Below are positions 1-6,473 of a stretch of 14,428 nt of DNA, in pieces; within the stretch, counting starts at the first letter, position 1; the number at the start of each line of letters is the position of its first letter. The DNA is taken from positions 1 to 14,428 of the forward strand of contig CAZXYA010000193.1 of NCBI GenBank assembly GCA_964644655.1, read 5' to 3'. Both the position numbers and the translations under genes were made by a program. This DNA is from JAFMDF01 sp964644655 (lineage in GTDB: Bacteria > Bacteroidota > Bacteroidia > Chitinophagales > Saprospiraceae). The notes beneath the pieces are model-generated. The model did not search any database. It was not told where the DNA came from and worked only from the letters and a program-made list of their open reading frames with translations.

Positions 1-5
1 ATCAA

Positions 6-1232
6 TTACGCCTTGTGGTTTATCTGCTTTTTTAGGCGTTTATAATAAGGGGTTCGCTCGATAATCTTTTGTATTTCTTTGCGCACTTCTTTAGAAGGCC
101 CTTTTCTCCAATGATTGAAAAAATCTGCCTGTAATTTACGCATATGCTCCGCTACTGCTGCTTCCGCATAAGCTTGCAGTCGTGCATCAATCGTTGTATA
201 AATTTTTAAGCCATCCGTATAAATACTATAGGGACTACCATCTGTTTTTTTAGTATCTTTTAATAGCGATTTTAATTCTCCTCTGAGGTGTTCTCTAAAA
301 TAAGTGCCAATGCCTTCTGTCGCTCCTTCCATTGAATAGCGCAATTTCAAAGGCTTGTTTTCAATAGAATCCACCGTATTTTTAGCCAAATAACCATATT
401 TGACCATTTGGTTTAAAACGGTATTGCGTCGATTTTGCGCTCGTTCGGGATGGTTGATTGGATTATAATAAGTAGTTCCTTTTAACATGCCTACCAAAAC
501 GGCTGCTTCCTCCAATTTTATATCATTGGGATTGGTATTAAAAAAACGTTTAGAAGCGACTTTTACACCGAAAGTATTATCACTAAAAGAAACGGTATTT
601 AAGTAGAGCGTTAACAATTCTTCTTTAGCATAAATACGTTCTAGGCGTTTCGCTATAATCATCTCCCGTACTTTATTGACGGGAAGGGAAAGCATCCAAT
701 AATTTTTTCGTTTAAATAAATTTTTGGCGAGCTGTTGACTGAGCGTACTTCCACCACCACCAGATTCATCTTGCATTAGAACAGACCTAAAAAAGACCCG
801 AAACCAAGCTTGAATATCTACGCCATCATGGTCAAAAAAACGGACATCTTCGGTCGCAACTAGGGCATCTAATAAATAAGGTGAAATCTCATCCAAACTG
901 GCATTGATTCTATTCTGGCGATAATACTTACCCAATAATTGTCCATCTTCGGTATATACTTGTGAAGCATTGCTATTTTCTATTTCTTGTAATTCTTGGG
1001 TAGTAGGTAAGGTATCAAAAAATTCAAATCGAACGGAAATATAAAAAATGGTCACGAACAAGAAGCCAAAAATTCCTAGGCTACCTCCAATTAAAGCAAC
1101 CCAAGCACCTTTAGGGTATTGTTCTTTTGCGACTAACCATTTTTTGTATAATGGTTGGCATTTTGTTTTCAGCCATTCTTTTTGTTGCAGAAAGGCTTCT
1201 TTGATTGGAGTTGGTATTAGTTTTTTACGCAC
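6..1232 (-). CDS. Class A penicillin-binding protein (PBP1A-type), N-terminal glycosyltransferase part; frame interrupted near the window edge
   Basis: This protein polymerises lipid II into peptidoglycan glycan strands at the outer face of the inner membrane. It has a basic cytoplasmic N-terminus, one membrane segment at about residues 44-66, then a GT51 transglycosylase domain. The GT51 motifs are EDVRFFDHDG (127-136, catalytic Glu128), GGGGSTLSQQLAKNLF (158-173), RLERIYAKEELLTLYLN (196-212) and EEAAVLVGMLKG (241-252). The start of the linker before the transpeptidase domain (TTIDARLQAYAE, from about 346) is present. The start is GTG at 1230-1232; no in-frame ATG precedes the membrane segment, and AAAGG lies about 10 nt upstream. 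The frame stops at residue 408, whereas class A PBPs are usually 700-800 residues, so the transpeptidase domain is missing from this frame. The stop lies just after an A6 run; reading one base back continues as ADKPQGVID to the window edge. Family assignment is firm. Whether the gene is broken, slips or carries a sequence error is open. Confidence 0.9.
   Translation of the reverse strand: MRKKLIPTPIKEAFLQQKEWLKTKCQPLYKKWLVAKEQYPKGAWVALIGGSLGIFGFLFVTIFYISVRFEFFDTLPTTQELQEIENSNASQVYTEDGQLLGKYYRQNRINASLDEISPYLLDALVATEDVRFFDHDGVDIQAWFRVFFRSVLMQDESGGGGSTLSQQLAKNLFKRKNYWMLSLPVNKVREMIIAKRLERIYAKEELLTLYLNTVSFSDNTFGVKVASKRFFNTNPNDIKLEEAAVLVGMLKGTTYYNPINHPERAQNRRNTVLNQMVKYGYLAKNTVDSIENKPLKLRYSMEGATEGIGTYFREHLRGELKSLLKDTKKTDGSPYSIYTDGLKIYTTIDARLQAYAEAAVAEHMRKLQADFFNHWRKGPSKEVRKEIQKIIERTPYYKRLKKQINHKA
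27..33 (-). other. Putative frameshift site, A AAA AAG heptamer in the PBP gene
   Basis: On the minus strand, codons CTA AAA AAG place the heptamer A AAA AAG in the zero frame, the same slippery sequence that works in E. coli dnaX. A -1 shift here, or one extra A, replaces QINHKA-stop with ADKPQGVID, which stays open to the edge of the window. No stimulatory hairpin or upstream internal Shine-Dalgarno is visible in the few bases available. A single-base homopolymer error in the assembly or a real inactivating deletion are the simpler explanations. Confidence 0.5.
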
Positions 1233-1260
1233 GGGTTAGTGACCTTTGTTTATAGTAAAA

Positions 1261-1332
1261 CTTAGAGCATGTTTAAAATTCCATCAATTTGCTCCCTTTC
1301 GCTCAATCATGAAAATTTAAAGATGCTCTTAG
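1261..1332. repeat. MITE-like inverted repeat flanked by CTTAG direct repeats
   Basis: AGCATGTTTAAAATT (1266-1280) is matched by an inverted copy at 1313-1327 (AGCATCTTTAAATTT on the minus strand, 13 of 15 identical). The 62-bp unit is bordered by the same five bases CTTAG at 1261-1265 and 1328-1332, as expected for a target-site duplication. It sits between the divergent PBP and NlpC/P60 genes and encodes nothing. The sequence shows the repeat directly; that it is a non-autonomous transposon or an IS-end remnant is inference. Confidence 0.5.
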
Positions 1333-1511
1333 TGATGATAGGTGATTGGGAAATTTATCACCTGCTTTATCAACGGAATTTACAACAAACTTATTAAGTT
1401 TACTGTAATATTTTATCTCTTTTTGTTAAAAACGCTGCTTTAAATACGATTTAATAATAATATAAAAACAGATTCGTTTTCCAATAGCTATTAAACCTGA
1501 CTCCTTAACTT

Positions 1512-2030
1512 ATGCGAAAACTAATAACCTTCCTTCTATTTCTAGCCTTTTTTCATGCTTGTTCTACGATTTATGTGGACAAACAGCAGACACCCAACGT
1601 AGTCGCTATTCCTGAAGATTACCAACCTAAGATTGGTAATAAAAAGGTCCGAAATCAATTGCAAGTGGAAGCAGAAAAATTAATTGGCAGTAAATATAAA
1701 TATGGTGGCACGACCCCAAAAGGATTTGATTGTTCAGGATTTACGGGCTATGTCTATGAAAAAAATCAAATGGACATTTCTAGAAGTTCTCAGACTCAAG
1801 CTAAAAGAGGCATTCAAATAAAAGTAAAAGATGCTCAAAAAGGTGATTTAATTTTCTTTACAGGAACTGGTAGAAACAAAATCTCCCATGTAGCAATGGT
1901 CCTTTCTAATGATGCCAAAGGGATAGTTGTCGTGCATAGTACTACGTCTAAAGGTGTTCGAAAAGACAATATCACCCACTCGACTTATTGGAAACCCAAG
2001 ATTTTATTTGCACGGCGAATTGTAGATTAG
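1512..2030 (+). CDS. NlpC/P60 family peptidoglycan hydrolase lipoprotein
   Basis: Probable D,L-endopeptidase that cuts peptide stems of peptidoglycan, anchored in the periplasm as a lipoprotein. The N-terminus has a basic start, a hydrophobic stretch and a lipobox ending in FFHAC (lipidated Cys17). The NlpC/P60 domain covers about residues 45-170. It has the nucleophile Cys74 in KGFDCSGF, His126 in ISHVAMV and the third polar residue His142 in VVHSTTSKGV. Motifs YKYGGTTPKGFDCSG and AQKGDLIFF are typical of the family, and the 172-aa length is normal for a single-domain Bacteroidota member. The ATG at 1512 begins directly before the signal peptide. No Shine-Dalgarno is visible, as is common in this phylum. 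It is divergent from the PBP gene and so shares its upstream region with another wall enzyme. The exact bond cleaved cannot be told from sequence. Confidence 0.93.
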   Translation: MRKLITFLLFLAFFHACSTIYVDKQQTPNVVAIPEDYQPKIGNKKVRNQLQVEAEKLIGSKYKYGGTTPKGFDCSGFTGYVYEKNQMDISRSSQTQAKRGIQIKVKDAQKGDLIFFTGTGRNKISHVAMVLSNDAKGIVVVHSTTSKGVRKDNITHSTYWKPKILFARRIVD

Positions 2031-2121
2031 AAGGGGGAGTAGTTAATATGTTATGATTTTTTATATATATTTGAGTATTATTACTACTTAAGTACTCAGA
2101 CATAATTAGTTTTAATTTTCA

Positions 2122-2191
2122 GACAGGATTACAAGATTTACATGATTTTGATTTTCAATGAGTTAAATCCTGTCAATCCTGAAATCCTGTC
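2122..2191. repeat. Inverted repeat built from 9-bp units (GACAGGATT type)
   Basis: The left arm 2122-2149 reads as successive 9-bp units GACAGGATT, ACAAGATTT, ACATGATTT. The right arm 2165-2191 holds the opposite orientation (ATCCTGTCA, ATCCTGAA, ATCCTGTC). The arms can fold into an imperfect hairpin with a short AT-rich loop of about 15 nt. Very similar ATCCTGTCAATCCTG sequences are familiar to me from intergenic regions of other bacterial genomes. I take it as a dispersed repeat rather than a terminator, since no T-run follows on either strand. Confidence 0.65.
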
Positions 2192-2207
2192 AAAATAAAT
2201 ATAAAGA

Positions 2208-2215
2208 TAATTTTG
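2208..2215 (+). promoter_or_regulatory. Possible Bacteroidota -7 element (TAATTTTG)
   Basis: TAATTTTG matches the TAnnTTTG -7 consensus used by the primary sigma factor of Bacteroidota and lies 29 bases before the ATG of the 410-aa gene. No TTTG-type -33 element is present at the usual spacing. Such matches arise by chance in AT-rich DNA, so support is limited to motif and position. Confidence 0.3.
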
Positions 2216-2244
2216 TCCAGCTACTTAGTAAAAAATCAGGCATT

Positions 2245-3477
2245 ATGGAATTAGAAAAAGTCATTAATTTTCTACACAAAGAAGGCTGGGAAAAAGCAAA
2301 AACAAATGGGGAATTTGTTTTTTACAAATCGCCTACACATATTGGATTATCTGATAATTATACCTTACCAATTCCTATTTTGACAACGACAAATGAGGAA
2401 GATTTTCCAAGGCGTTTGAACGAAGCTATTGATTTTTTATCGGAAGTCTATGAAGTAACCCCCGAAAAATTATTTTACGAAGTGGGCAATTACTTGGAAG
2501 TTTTAAAAGGCGATGCCTTATTTTTTACCTTAAAATCAGACGAAGTACTTTTTAGTCAGACCTTAGCCTTAAATGACATTACCCAGTTTTTAAAAAATTT
2601 ATCTGCTTCCTATGAAAATTATGTGAAAATAAAATTTCAGCAACAATATGGTGAATTTTATAATAACGACCCTTTTAAAATTCATAAAGCCGTTCATAAA
2701 TTATTATCATTTTCGAAGTTGCGGTTGGTCGATTTAGAATTTGAGAGTTTTAGTTTTGGCGTGTCCATAGATACCCAAATGGGCAATGAGCAGTTAATCA
2801 AAGGGATGCGGAAATTCAGAAGAGAGTTATTGACTACTTATAAAAAGGAGGTGATTGAAATAGACTATATGTCTGAAAAAGCCATCAAAGAATTATTGCA
2901 AAAATTTTCTTCCCTTGAACGAAAAGCGATTTATGAGCCATTGATTAAAAGTATCAATCACGAAGCCTATTCTATCCTACTAACCAACTCTAAATTTACC
3001 CCACAAATTGAATATCGAAAAATTCCACAAAGTACCCTTAAATTACTCCTTCCTTCCAAGGCAAAAGAACAAATAGCGTCCAATGTAAAAATGATGCAAA
3101 TCATTGTTCCTGTTGATAAGACTAAATCAAAAATCACTATTCGCACCAAAGAAATTGAAAATGATTTATTTTCTCAACCCATTGACAAATACAAAATAAC
3201 GGTAGATACAATCGAGACAGGCGAAGAAAAAATTAAACTAAAGGAAAGTATTGATTTTATTATTCAACAAGCAGCCAATACGGGCGAATTTATCGTCCTA
3301 TTTAAACCCTTAGCTTTTGAGCTTCGAGTAAAAGATTTTGGTAAGATTAAGGATGAATTTTTTACCGCCTTTATCAGTAATTTAAATTATTATAAACACA
3401 TTATTAAAAGAAAGGAAAAAATAACAAAGGCTTCGGAGAAACGGTTGGTGAAGTTTTTTAAGTTGGTTTTGCCTTGA
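2245..3477 (+). CDS. Hypothetical cytoplasmic protein, 410 aa, family not recognised
   Basis: I do not recognise this protein. It has no signal peptide and no membrane segment and is rich in Lys, Glu and Phe, so it is probably cytoplasmic. Three parts can be seen. Residues 1-90 contain LHKEGWEKAKTNGEFVFYKS and a helical stretch NEAIDFLSEVYEV. Residues 100-260 are mixed alpha/beta, with SFGVSIDTQMGNEQLIKGM near 170-188. The C-terminal part from about 285 begins with a strand IIVPVDK, continues with alternating charged strands, and ends in a basic tail (KHIIKRKEKITKASEKRLVKFF). The ATG at 2245 is preceded by a -7-like motif, and the frame is open and uninterrupted. Base composition and codon use look like the neighbouring genes, so there is no sign of recent transfer. 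It stands alone, with 214 bp before and 224 bp after it. Confidence 0.8.
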   Translation: MELEKVINFLHKEGWEKAKTNGEFVFYKSPTHIGLSDNYTLPIPILTTTNEEDFPRRLNEAIDFLSEVYEVTPEKLFYEVGNYLEVLKGDALFFTLKSDEVLFSQTLALNDITQFLKNLSASYENYVKIKFQQQYGEFYNNDPFKIHKAVHKLLSFSKLRLVDLEFESFSFGVSIDTQMGNEQLIKGMRKFRRELLTTYKKEVIEIDYMSEKAIKELLQKFSSLERKAIYEPLIKSINHEAYSILLTNSKFTPQIEYRKIPQSTLKLLLPSKAKEQIASNVKMMQIIVPVDKTKSKITIRTKEIENDLFSQPIDKYKITVDTIETGEEKIKLKESIDFIIQQAANTGEFIVLFKPLAFELRVKDFGKIKDEFFTAFISNLNYYKHIIKRKEKITKASEKRLVKFFKLVLP

Positions 3478-3646
3478 TATAGGAGTGTTTATTCTGTGGC
3501 TAATGGATAGAACTTTAAATTCTGGAAAGACCAAGCCTTTTAAAATAAAGTCTAAGAAATACTTCATTTTAATAATTTGGTCAAATAATATACAAAATCC
3601 AAGAAGTCATTAACAGCAATTATTTTTTAAGTGACCAATACTTCCG

Positions 3647-3654
3647 TATTTTTG
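3647..3654 (+). promoter_or_regulatory. Possible -7 promoter element (TATTTTTG) for the DUF6702-like gene
   Basis: TATTTTTG fits the TAnnTTTG -7 consensus and ends 47 bases before the ATG at 3702, leaving a leader of about 40 nt. There is no clear -33 TTTG about 19 bases upstream. The call rests on motif and position only. Confidence 0.35.
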
Positions 3655-3701
3655 TCTTAGTACTTATACAAACCTGTTTCTATTTAGCAATCTTTAAAAT
3701 T

Positions 3702-4235
3702 ATGCAACGATTGAGATTTTCTTTTCTTTTATGCTGCCTCCTTATATCCTATTCAACTATTTTTTCCACTAATGAAATGATTCCTGTTCATGAATTTCAT
3801 ATTAGTAAAACGTTAATTGAATATAACGAAAAAGAAAATGCCTTACAATTTACCTTACATATTTTTATTGATGACCTAGAAGAAGCACTTCGGCAACAAG
3901 GAGCTGATAAATTATTTATCTGTACAGAAAAAGAAGCTGAAAAAGCAGATGATTATATTTATAAGTATTTACAGCAAAAATTGAAAATTAAAGTAGATGA
4001 TAAAGCAGTAGAGTACACCTTTGTTGGTAAAGAAGTATCAGAAGACCTCGTCGCTGTTTGGTGCTATTTAGAAATTGAAAACATTGATTCCTTTAGTAAA
4101 CTCTATATAAAAAATAATACTTTGGTAGAGACTTTCGATGATCAAAAAAATATCATTAGTGTTTCTGGCCCAAATAAACAAAAAGGCTATCTTTTATTCA
4201 ATCAAGCTAAAAGTGAAGAAACTTTAGAATTTTAG
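3702..4235 (+). CDS. DUF6702-like secreted/periplasmic protein
   Basis: Exported protein of unknown function, 177 aa. An N-terminal signal sequence covers about residues 1-23 (RLRFSFLLCCLLISYSTIFS) without a clear lipobox cysteine. The mature part shows the pattern I know from the Bacteroidota family DUF6702: an early HEFHISKTLIEYNEKENAL segment (about 30-48), a TLHIFIDDLEEAL segment (51-63), a middle helix followed by LKIKVDDK, then WCYLEIENI and a late FDDQKNIISV segment near 144-154. The family is usually a small beta-rich periplasmic protein near envelope genes; its role is not established. The start is the ATG at 3702, directly before the basic residues of the signal peptide, with no Shine-Dalgarno. 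It is probably monocistronic, because both neighbours are more than 120 bp away. The family assignment is from memory of its pattern, not from a search. Confidence 0.8.
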   Translation: MQRLRFSFLLCCLLISYSTIFSTNEMIPVHEFHISKTLIEYNEKENALQFTLHIFIDDLEEALRQQGADKLFICTEKEAEKADDYIYKYLQQKLKIKVDDKAVEYTFVGKEVSEDLVAVWCYLEIENIDSFSKLYIKNNTLVETFDDQKNIISVSGPNKQKGYLLFNQAKSEETLEF

Positions 4236-4366
4236 AATTTCTCTCAAATTATTAATCAGTATATTTATCATTTTTTAGTTGATGTTCTAGTGATTTGCGA
4301 AGTCATCGTTTTTACCTATTGGCAGACAGGCAGCATTTATAGTTCCTCGTTTCCTAAAATTTGCTT

Positions 4367-5005
4367 ATGAAAAATTTATCTTTTTTATTGGTATTGCTAT
4401 TCTTAACCGCTTGTAAATTTGATGGAGATAATAAAAAATATGATACGCCAAAAGCCATCGATGCTAGTAAAAATATTGCCAACTGGACCTGTGTACCAGG
4501 AGAAAAAGTGGGTTTGATTAATAAAAATTTTACGGAAGGAGAGATTATAAAGGCATATGGAAAGGAAAATGTTAGCCGGCAAGAAATAAGTGTAGGAGAA
4601 GGAAATGTAACTACAGCTACTGTTGTTTTTCCAAAAACAGCTAACGAAATCTTCGTTTCTTGGCAATTAGATAAACCATTTCAAGTGATTACAGAAATTT
4701 TGATAGAAAATGAGAAATCGCCTTGGGGAACAAGTCAAGGTGTTCATATTGGAACGACGGTAGATAAATTAATGGAAATCAATGGACGAGATTTTAAGTT
4801 TGCAGGATTTGAATGGGATTATAGTGGTTATACGAATGATTGGCAAGGAGGTAACATAAGCAAAAATCTGGTAGTATTTTTAGAGCCTAATAACCCAGAA
4901 GCCGTCTATCCTGATTTATTGGGGGATGGTTTATTTTCTTCTAAGCACCCAAAAGCAAAAATGGCGGGTTTAAAAGTTCGGGCGATGATTATTCGGTTTG
5001 AATAA
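4367..5005 (+). CDS. Hypothetical lipoprotein, 212 aa
   Basis: Membrane-anchored lipoprotein of unknown function. From the ATG at 4367 the signal peptide is MKNLSFLLVLLFLTAC, with lipobox LTAC and lipidated Cys16. A TTG two codons upstream (4361) would also be in frame but only adds ML, so the ATG is preferred. The mature part contains VPGEKVGLINKNFTEGEIIK (44-63), AYGKENVS (63-70), a strand-rich middle (TTATVVFPK, EIFVSWQLDK), then SPWGTSQGVHIGTTVDKLMEINGRDFKFAGFEWDYSG split over about 118-154. The two GxxxG-like halves (GLINKNFTEGEI...YGKENV and GVHIGTTVDKLMEING) look like a duplicated strand-helix unit, as seen in small periplasmic repeat folds. I cannot name the family. It converges with pcm, with 25 bp between the stop codons. 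Confidence 0.83.
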   Translation: MKNLSFLLVLLFLTACKFDGDNKKYDTPKAIDASKNIANWTCVPGEKVGLINKNFTEGEIIKAYGKENVSRQEISVGEGNVTTATVVFPKTANEIFVSWQLDKPFQVITEILIENEKSPWGTSQGVHIGTTVDKLMEINGRDFKFAGFEWDYSGYTNDWQGGNISKNLVVFLEPNNPEAVYPDLLGDGLFSSKHPKAKMAGLKVRAMIIRFE

Positions 5006-5030
5006 AAATTATAAATTACTTTGTAGTTAC

Positions 5031-5678
5031 TTAACCTTTATTCAATCCCTTCAATAACGGAACGAATTTAAAATAATCCAAATAAATTCGCTTATACTGT
5101 TTAGTCGATTCTTTAATAATTTTACACATCTGCTGTCGCTCTTTGCCTATCGGAATGATTAAGATGCCTCCAATTTTTAGTTGACTTAATAGCGCTGTAG
5201 GGATTTCATTGGCTGCGGCAGTTACAATTATTTTATCAAAAGGAGCATATTTAGGCAAGCCATCCATTCCATCTTTTAAAAAAGTACGAATAGTATCAAA
5301 TCCTAATTTAATCAATAATTCACTTGTTTTTTTATATAATAATTCTTGGCGTTCTACGGTCAATACCCTTGCACCTAAAGCCGCTAGAATAGCTGATTGA
5401 AAACCAGAACCTGTTCCAATTTCTAATACTTTATCTCCTCTTTTAATCTCTAATAAATCGGTCTGATACGCTACCGTAAAAGGTTGAGAAATGGTTTGTT
5501 TATTACCAATAGGAAAAGCTTTGTCTGTGTAAGCCCATTCTTCAAATGCTTTATCGAGAAATAAATGCCGAGGGACTGAATTAAAGGCATTTAAAATTCG
5601 TTCATCTTTAATCCCTTTTTGATATAAGGTATCAATCAATCGCTTTCGCAATCCTTTATGTCTATAAGTATCTTGCAA
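5031..5678 (-). CDS. pcm: Protein-L-isoaspartate O-methyltransferase
   Basis: Uses S-adenosylmethionine to methylate L-isoaspartyl residues in damaged cytoplasmic proteins, starting their repair to aspartate. Family hallmarks in order: VPRHLFLDKA (35-44), AYTDKAFPIGNKQTISQP (49-66, with Ser64 in the conserved TISQP), SAM-binding motif I VLEIGTGSGFQSA (84-96), motif post-I with VLTVER (105-110), motif II FDKIIVTAAA (147-156) and motif III LKIGGILIIPIG (167-178). The 215-aa length is typical. The start codon is TTG at 5676-5678; no in-frame ATG lies between the upstream stop (5709-5711) and the conserved core, and the resulting N-terminus MQDTYRHKGLRKRL matches the way family members from this phylum begin. 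It is a single gene, convergent with the upstream lipoprotein gene. Confidence 0.95.
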   Translation of the reverse strand: MQDTYRHKGLRKRLIDTLYQKGIKDERILNAFNSVPRHLFLDKAFEEWAYTDKAFPIGNKQTISQPFTVAYQTDLLEIKRGDKVLEIGTGSGFQSAILAALGARVLTVERQELLYKKTSELLIKLGFDTIRTFLKDGMDGLPKYAPFDKIIVTAAANEIPTALLSQLKIGGILIIPIGKERQQMCKIIKESTKQYKRIYLDYFKFVPLLKGLNKG

Positions 5679-5830
5679 TAGTTGGGTATAATTAGTAGTT
5701 GGTTTTATTTATGATCGGGTACAAAAACTAATAGTGAATTCAATCAATATATTTATTCAATGCTAATATTAATAATTTCTTAGTTAAAAGAACTACTTTT
5801 CTTAGACTTTTAATAATTTTTTATTGCGTT

Positions 5831-5991
5831 CATTGGGTTGACACCTAATGTTGTTATATGCCGCACCTTTGGTGCTGATTAGTTTTAATTTGCGTAATGG
5901 GAGTTATGGTATAGAGTACTTGGCATCAAGCATAGTTTTATACAGTATAATTAAATTCCATACTAAAAAATCGTTGCCAAGCATCCGCTTG
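5831..5991. repeat. Cluster of three short hairpins, REP-like
   Basis: Three small palindromes lie in otherwise AT-rich DNA: CATTGGGTTGACACCTAATG (5831-5850, imperfect), GCACC-TTT-GGTGC (5863-5875, perfect) and CAAGC-ATCC-GCTTG (5978-5991, perfect). None is followed by a T-run, so they are not obvious terminators. Short GCACC...GGTGC hairpins beside an ATTAGGTGT block remind me of dispersed repeats in Bacteroidota genomes, but I cannot show other copies here. Confidence 0.45.
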
Positions 5992-6010
5992 AATTGACAA
6001 CTATTAGCAA

Positions 6011-6145
6011 ATGTTTCATTATTTTATTAAAAAAAATATATTATTTTGTGTTTTAATAAGATTTGCTGTACTTTTGAGCCATACTTACACACAACAAGAA
6101 TCATTTAACGATTTTTCTACATACCAAAACTTACCACCAAATTAA
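6011..6145 (+). CDS. Small ORF, 44 aa, signal-peptide-like N-terminus; possible gene remnant
   Basis: An ATG-initiated frame of 44 codons begins MFHYFIKKNILFCVLIRFAV, giving a basic start and a hydrophobic core typical of a secretion signal, followed by LSHTYTQQESFNDFSTYQNL and a stop at 6143-6145. A terminator-like hairpin follows within a few bases (6150-6171). It could be a real small exported peptide or the surviving 5' end of a decayed gene encoding an exported protein. There is no clear promoter match or Shine-Dalgarno. I do not recognise the peptide. Confidence 0.35.
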   Translation: MFHYFIKKNILFCVLIRFAVLLSHTYTQQESFNDFSTYQNLPPN

Positions 6146-6149
6146 ATTG

Positions 6150-6176
6150 TAAAAGGTTTTTGCACCTTTTAAATTT
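6150..6176 (+). terminator. Terminator-like hairpin after the 44-codon ORF
   Basis: TAAAAGGT (6150-6157) pairs perfectly with ACCTTTTA (6164-6171) around a 6-nt loop, and the AT flanks AATT/AATTT can extend the stem. The downstream arm is T-rich, but there is no long separate T-run, so it would be a weak intrinsic terminator. Confidence 0.4.
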
Positions 6177-6212
6177 AATGATTTTCATTTAAAAACTATA
6201 ATTACTTTATAA

Positions 6213-6368
6213 AACCGAGATTACATTGATTTAGATCTAAAAGGATTGATGTGGTATTATTGCTACATTAATTTACTACCATCTATTGATATTAATCTGT
6301 TCTTAGATAAAAAAGCATCACTTACTTTTTATACTAGATTACATTTAAGTATAGCAAAAAATGATTGA
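6213..6368 (+). pseudogene. Possible coding relic, 51 codons, beta-strand-like
   Basis: This frame has no start codon at its 5' end and follows an in-frame TAA at 6210-6212. It reads NRDYIDLDLKGL..., then SIDINLFLDKKASLTFYTRL..., with an alternating hydrophobic/polar pattern like outer-membrane beta-strands. The same frame is also open upstream from 6150 to 6209. Together with the signal-peptide-like ORF at 6011 it could be the remains of a small outer-membrane protein gene. This is weak inference from residue pattern only; chance open frames of this size are common in AT-rich DNA. Confidence 0.2.
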
Positions 6369-6473
6369 GGTTGTCTTTTAAGATCATCTCAATCGCTCTT
6401 TGCAAAACACTCAACATGACATTTTTTAATTAAATCTTTGTTTAACTAGTGAAGGTTTTAAATTCTTTTTCGT

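Larger units (their letters stand above)
5679..6473. other. Long AT-rich intergenic region without an established gene
   Basis: Between pcm and the OmpA-like gene about 800 bp carry no convincing full-length gene. It holds three short hairpins (5831-5991), a 44-codon ORF with a signal-peptide-like start followed by a terminator-like hairpin, a 51-codon open stretch, and a 15-bp imperfect inverted repeat at 6363-6394. The first part, 5690-5825, is plain AT-rich sequence in which I see nothing. The region may be the site of a decayed gene. Confidence 0.7.

Noticed and set aside
2122..2191. CRISPR-like array suggested by the repeated GGATT/AATCC units
   Set aside because: The units are 9 bp, degenerate and contiguous without spacers, and they are arranged as an inverted repeat rather than as direct repeats.
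2245..2340. HicA/YcfA-type toxin domain at the N-terminus of the 410-aa protein
   Set aside because: The GW...K..NGEFVFYK pattern is only vaguely similar; the catalytic His of HicA is not in a matching context and no HicB partner is adjacent.
4403..4666. Minus-strand 87-codon frame opposite the lipoprotein gene
   Set aside because: It is antisense to an intact lipoprotein with a clear signal peptide, and its own N-terminus has no recognisable feature.
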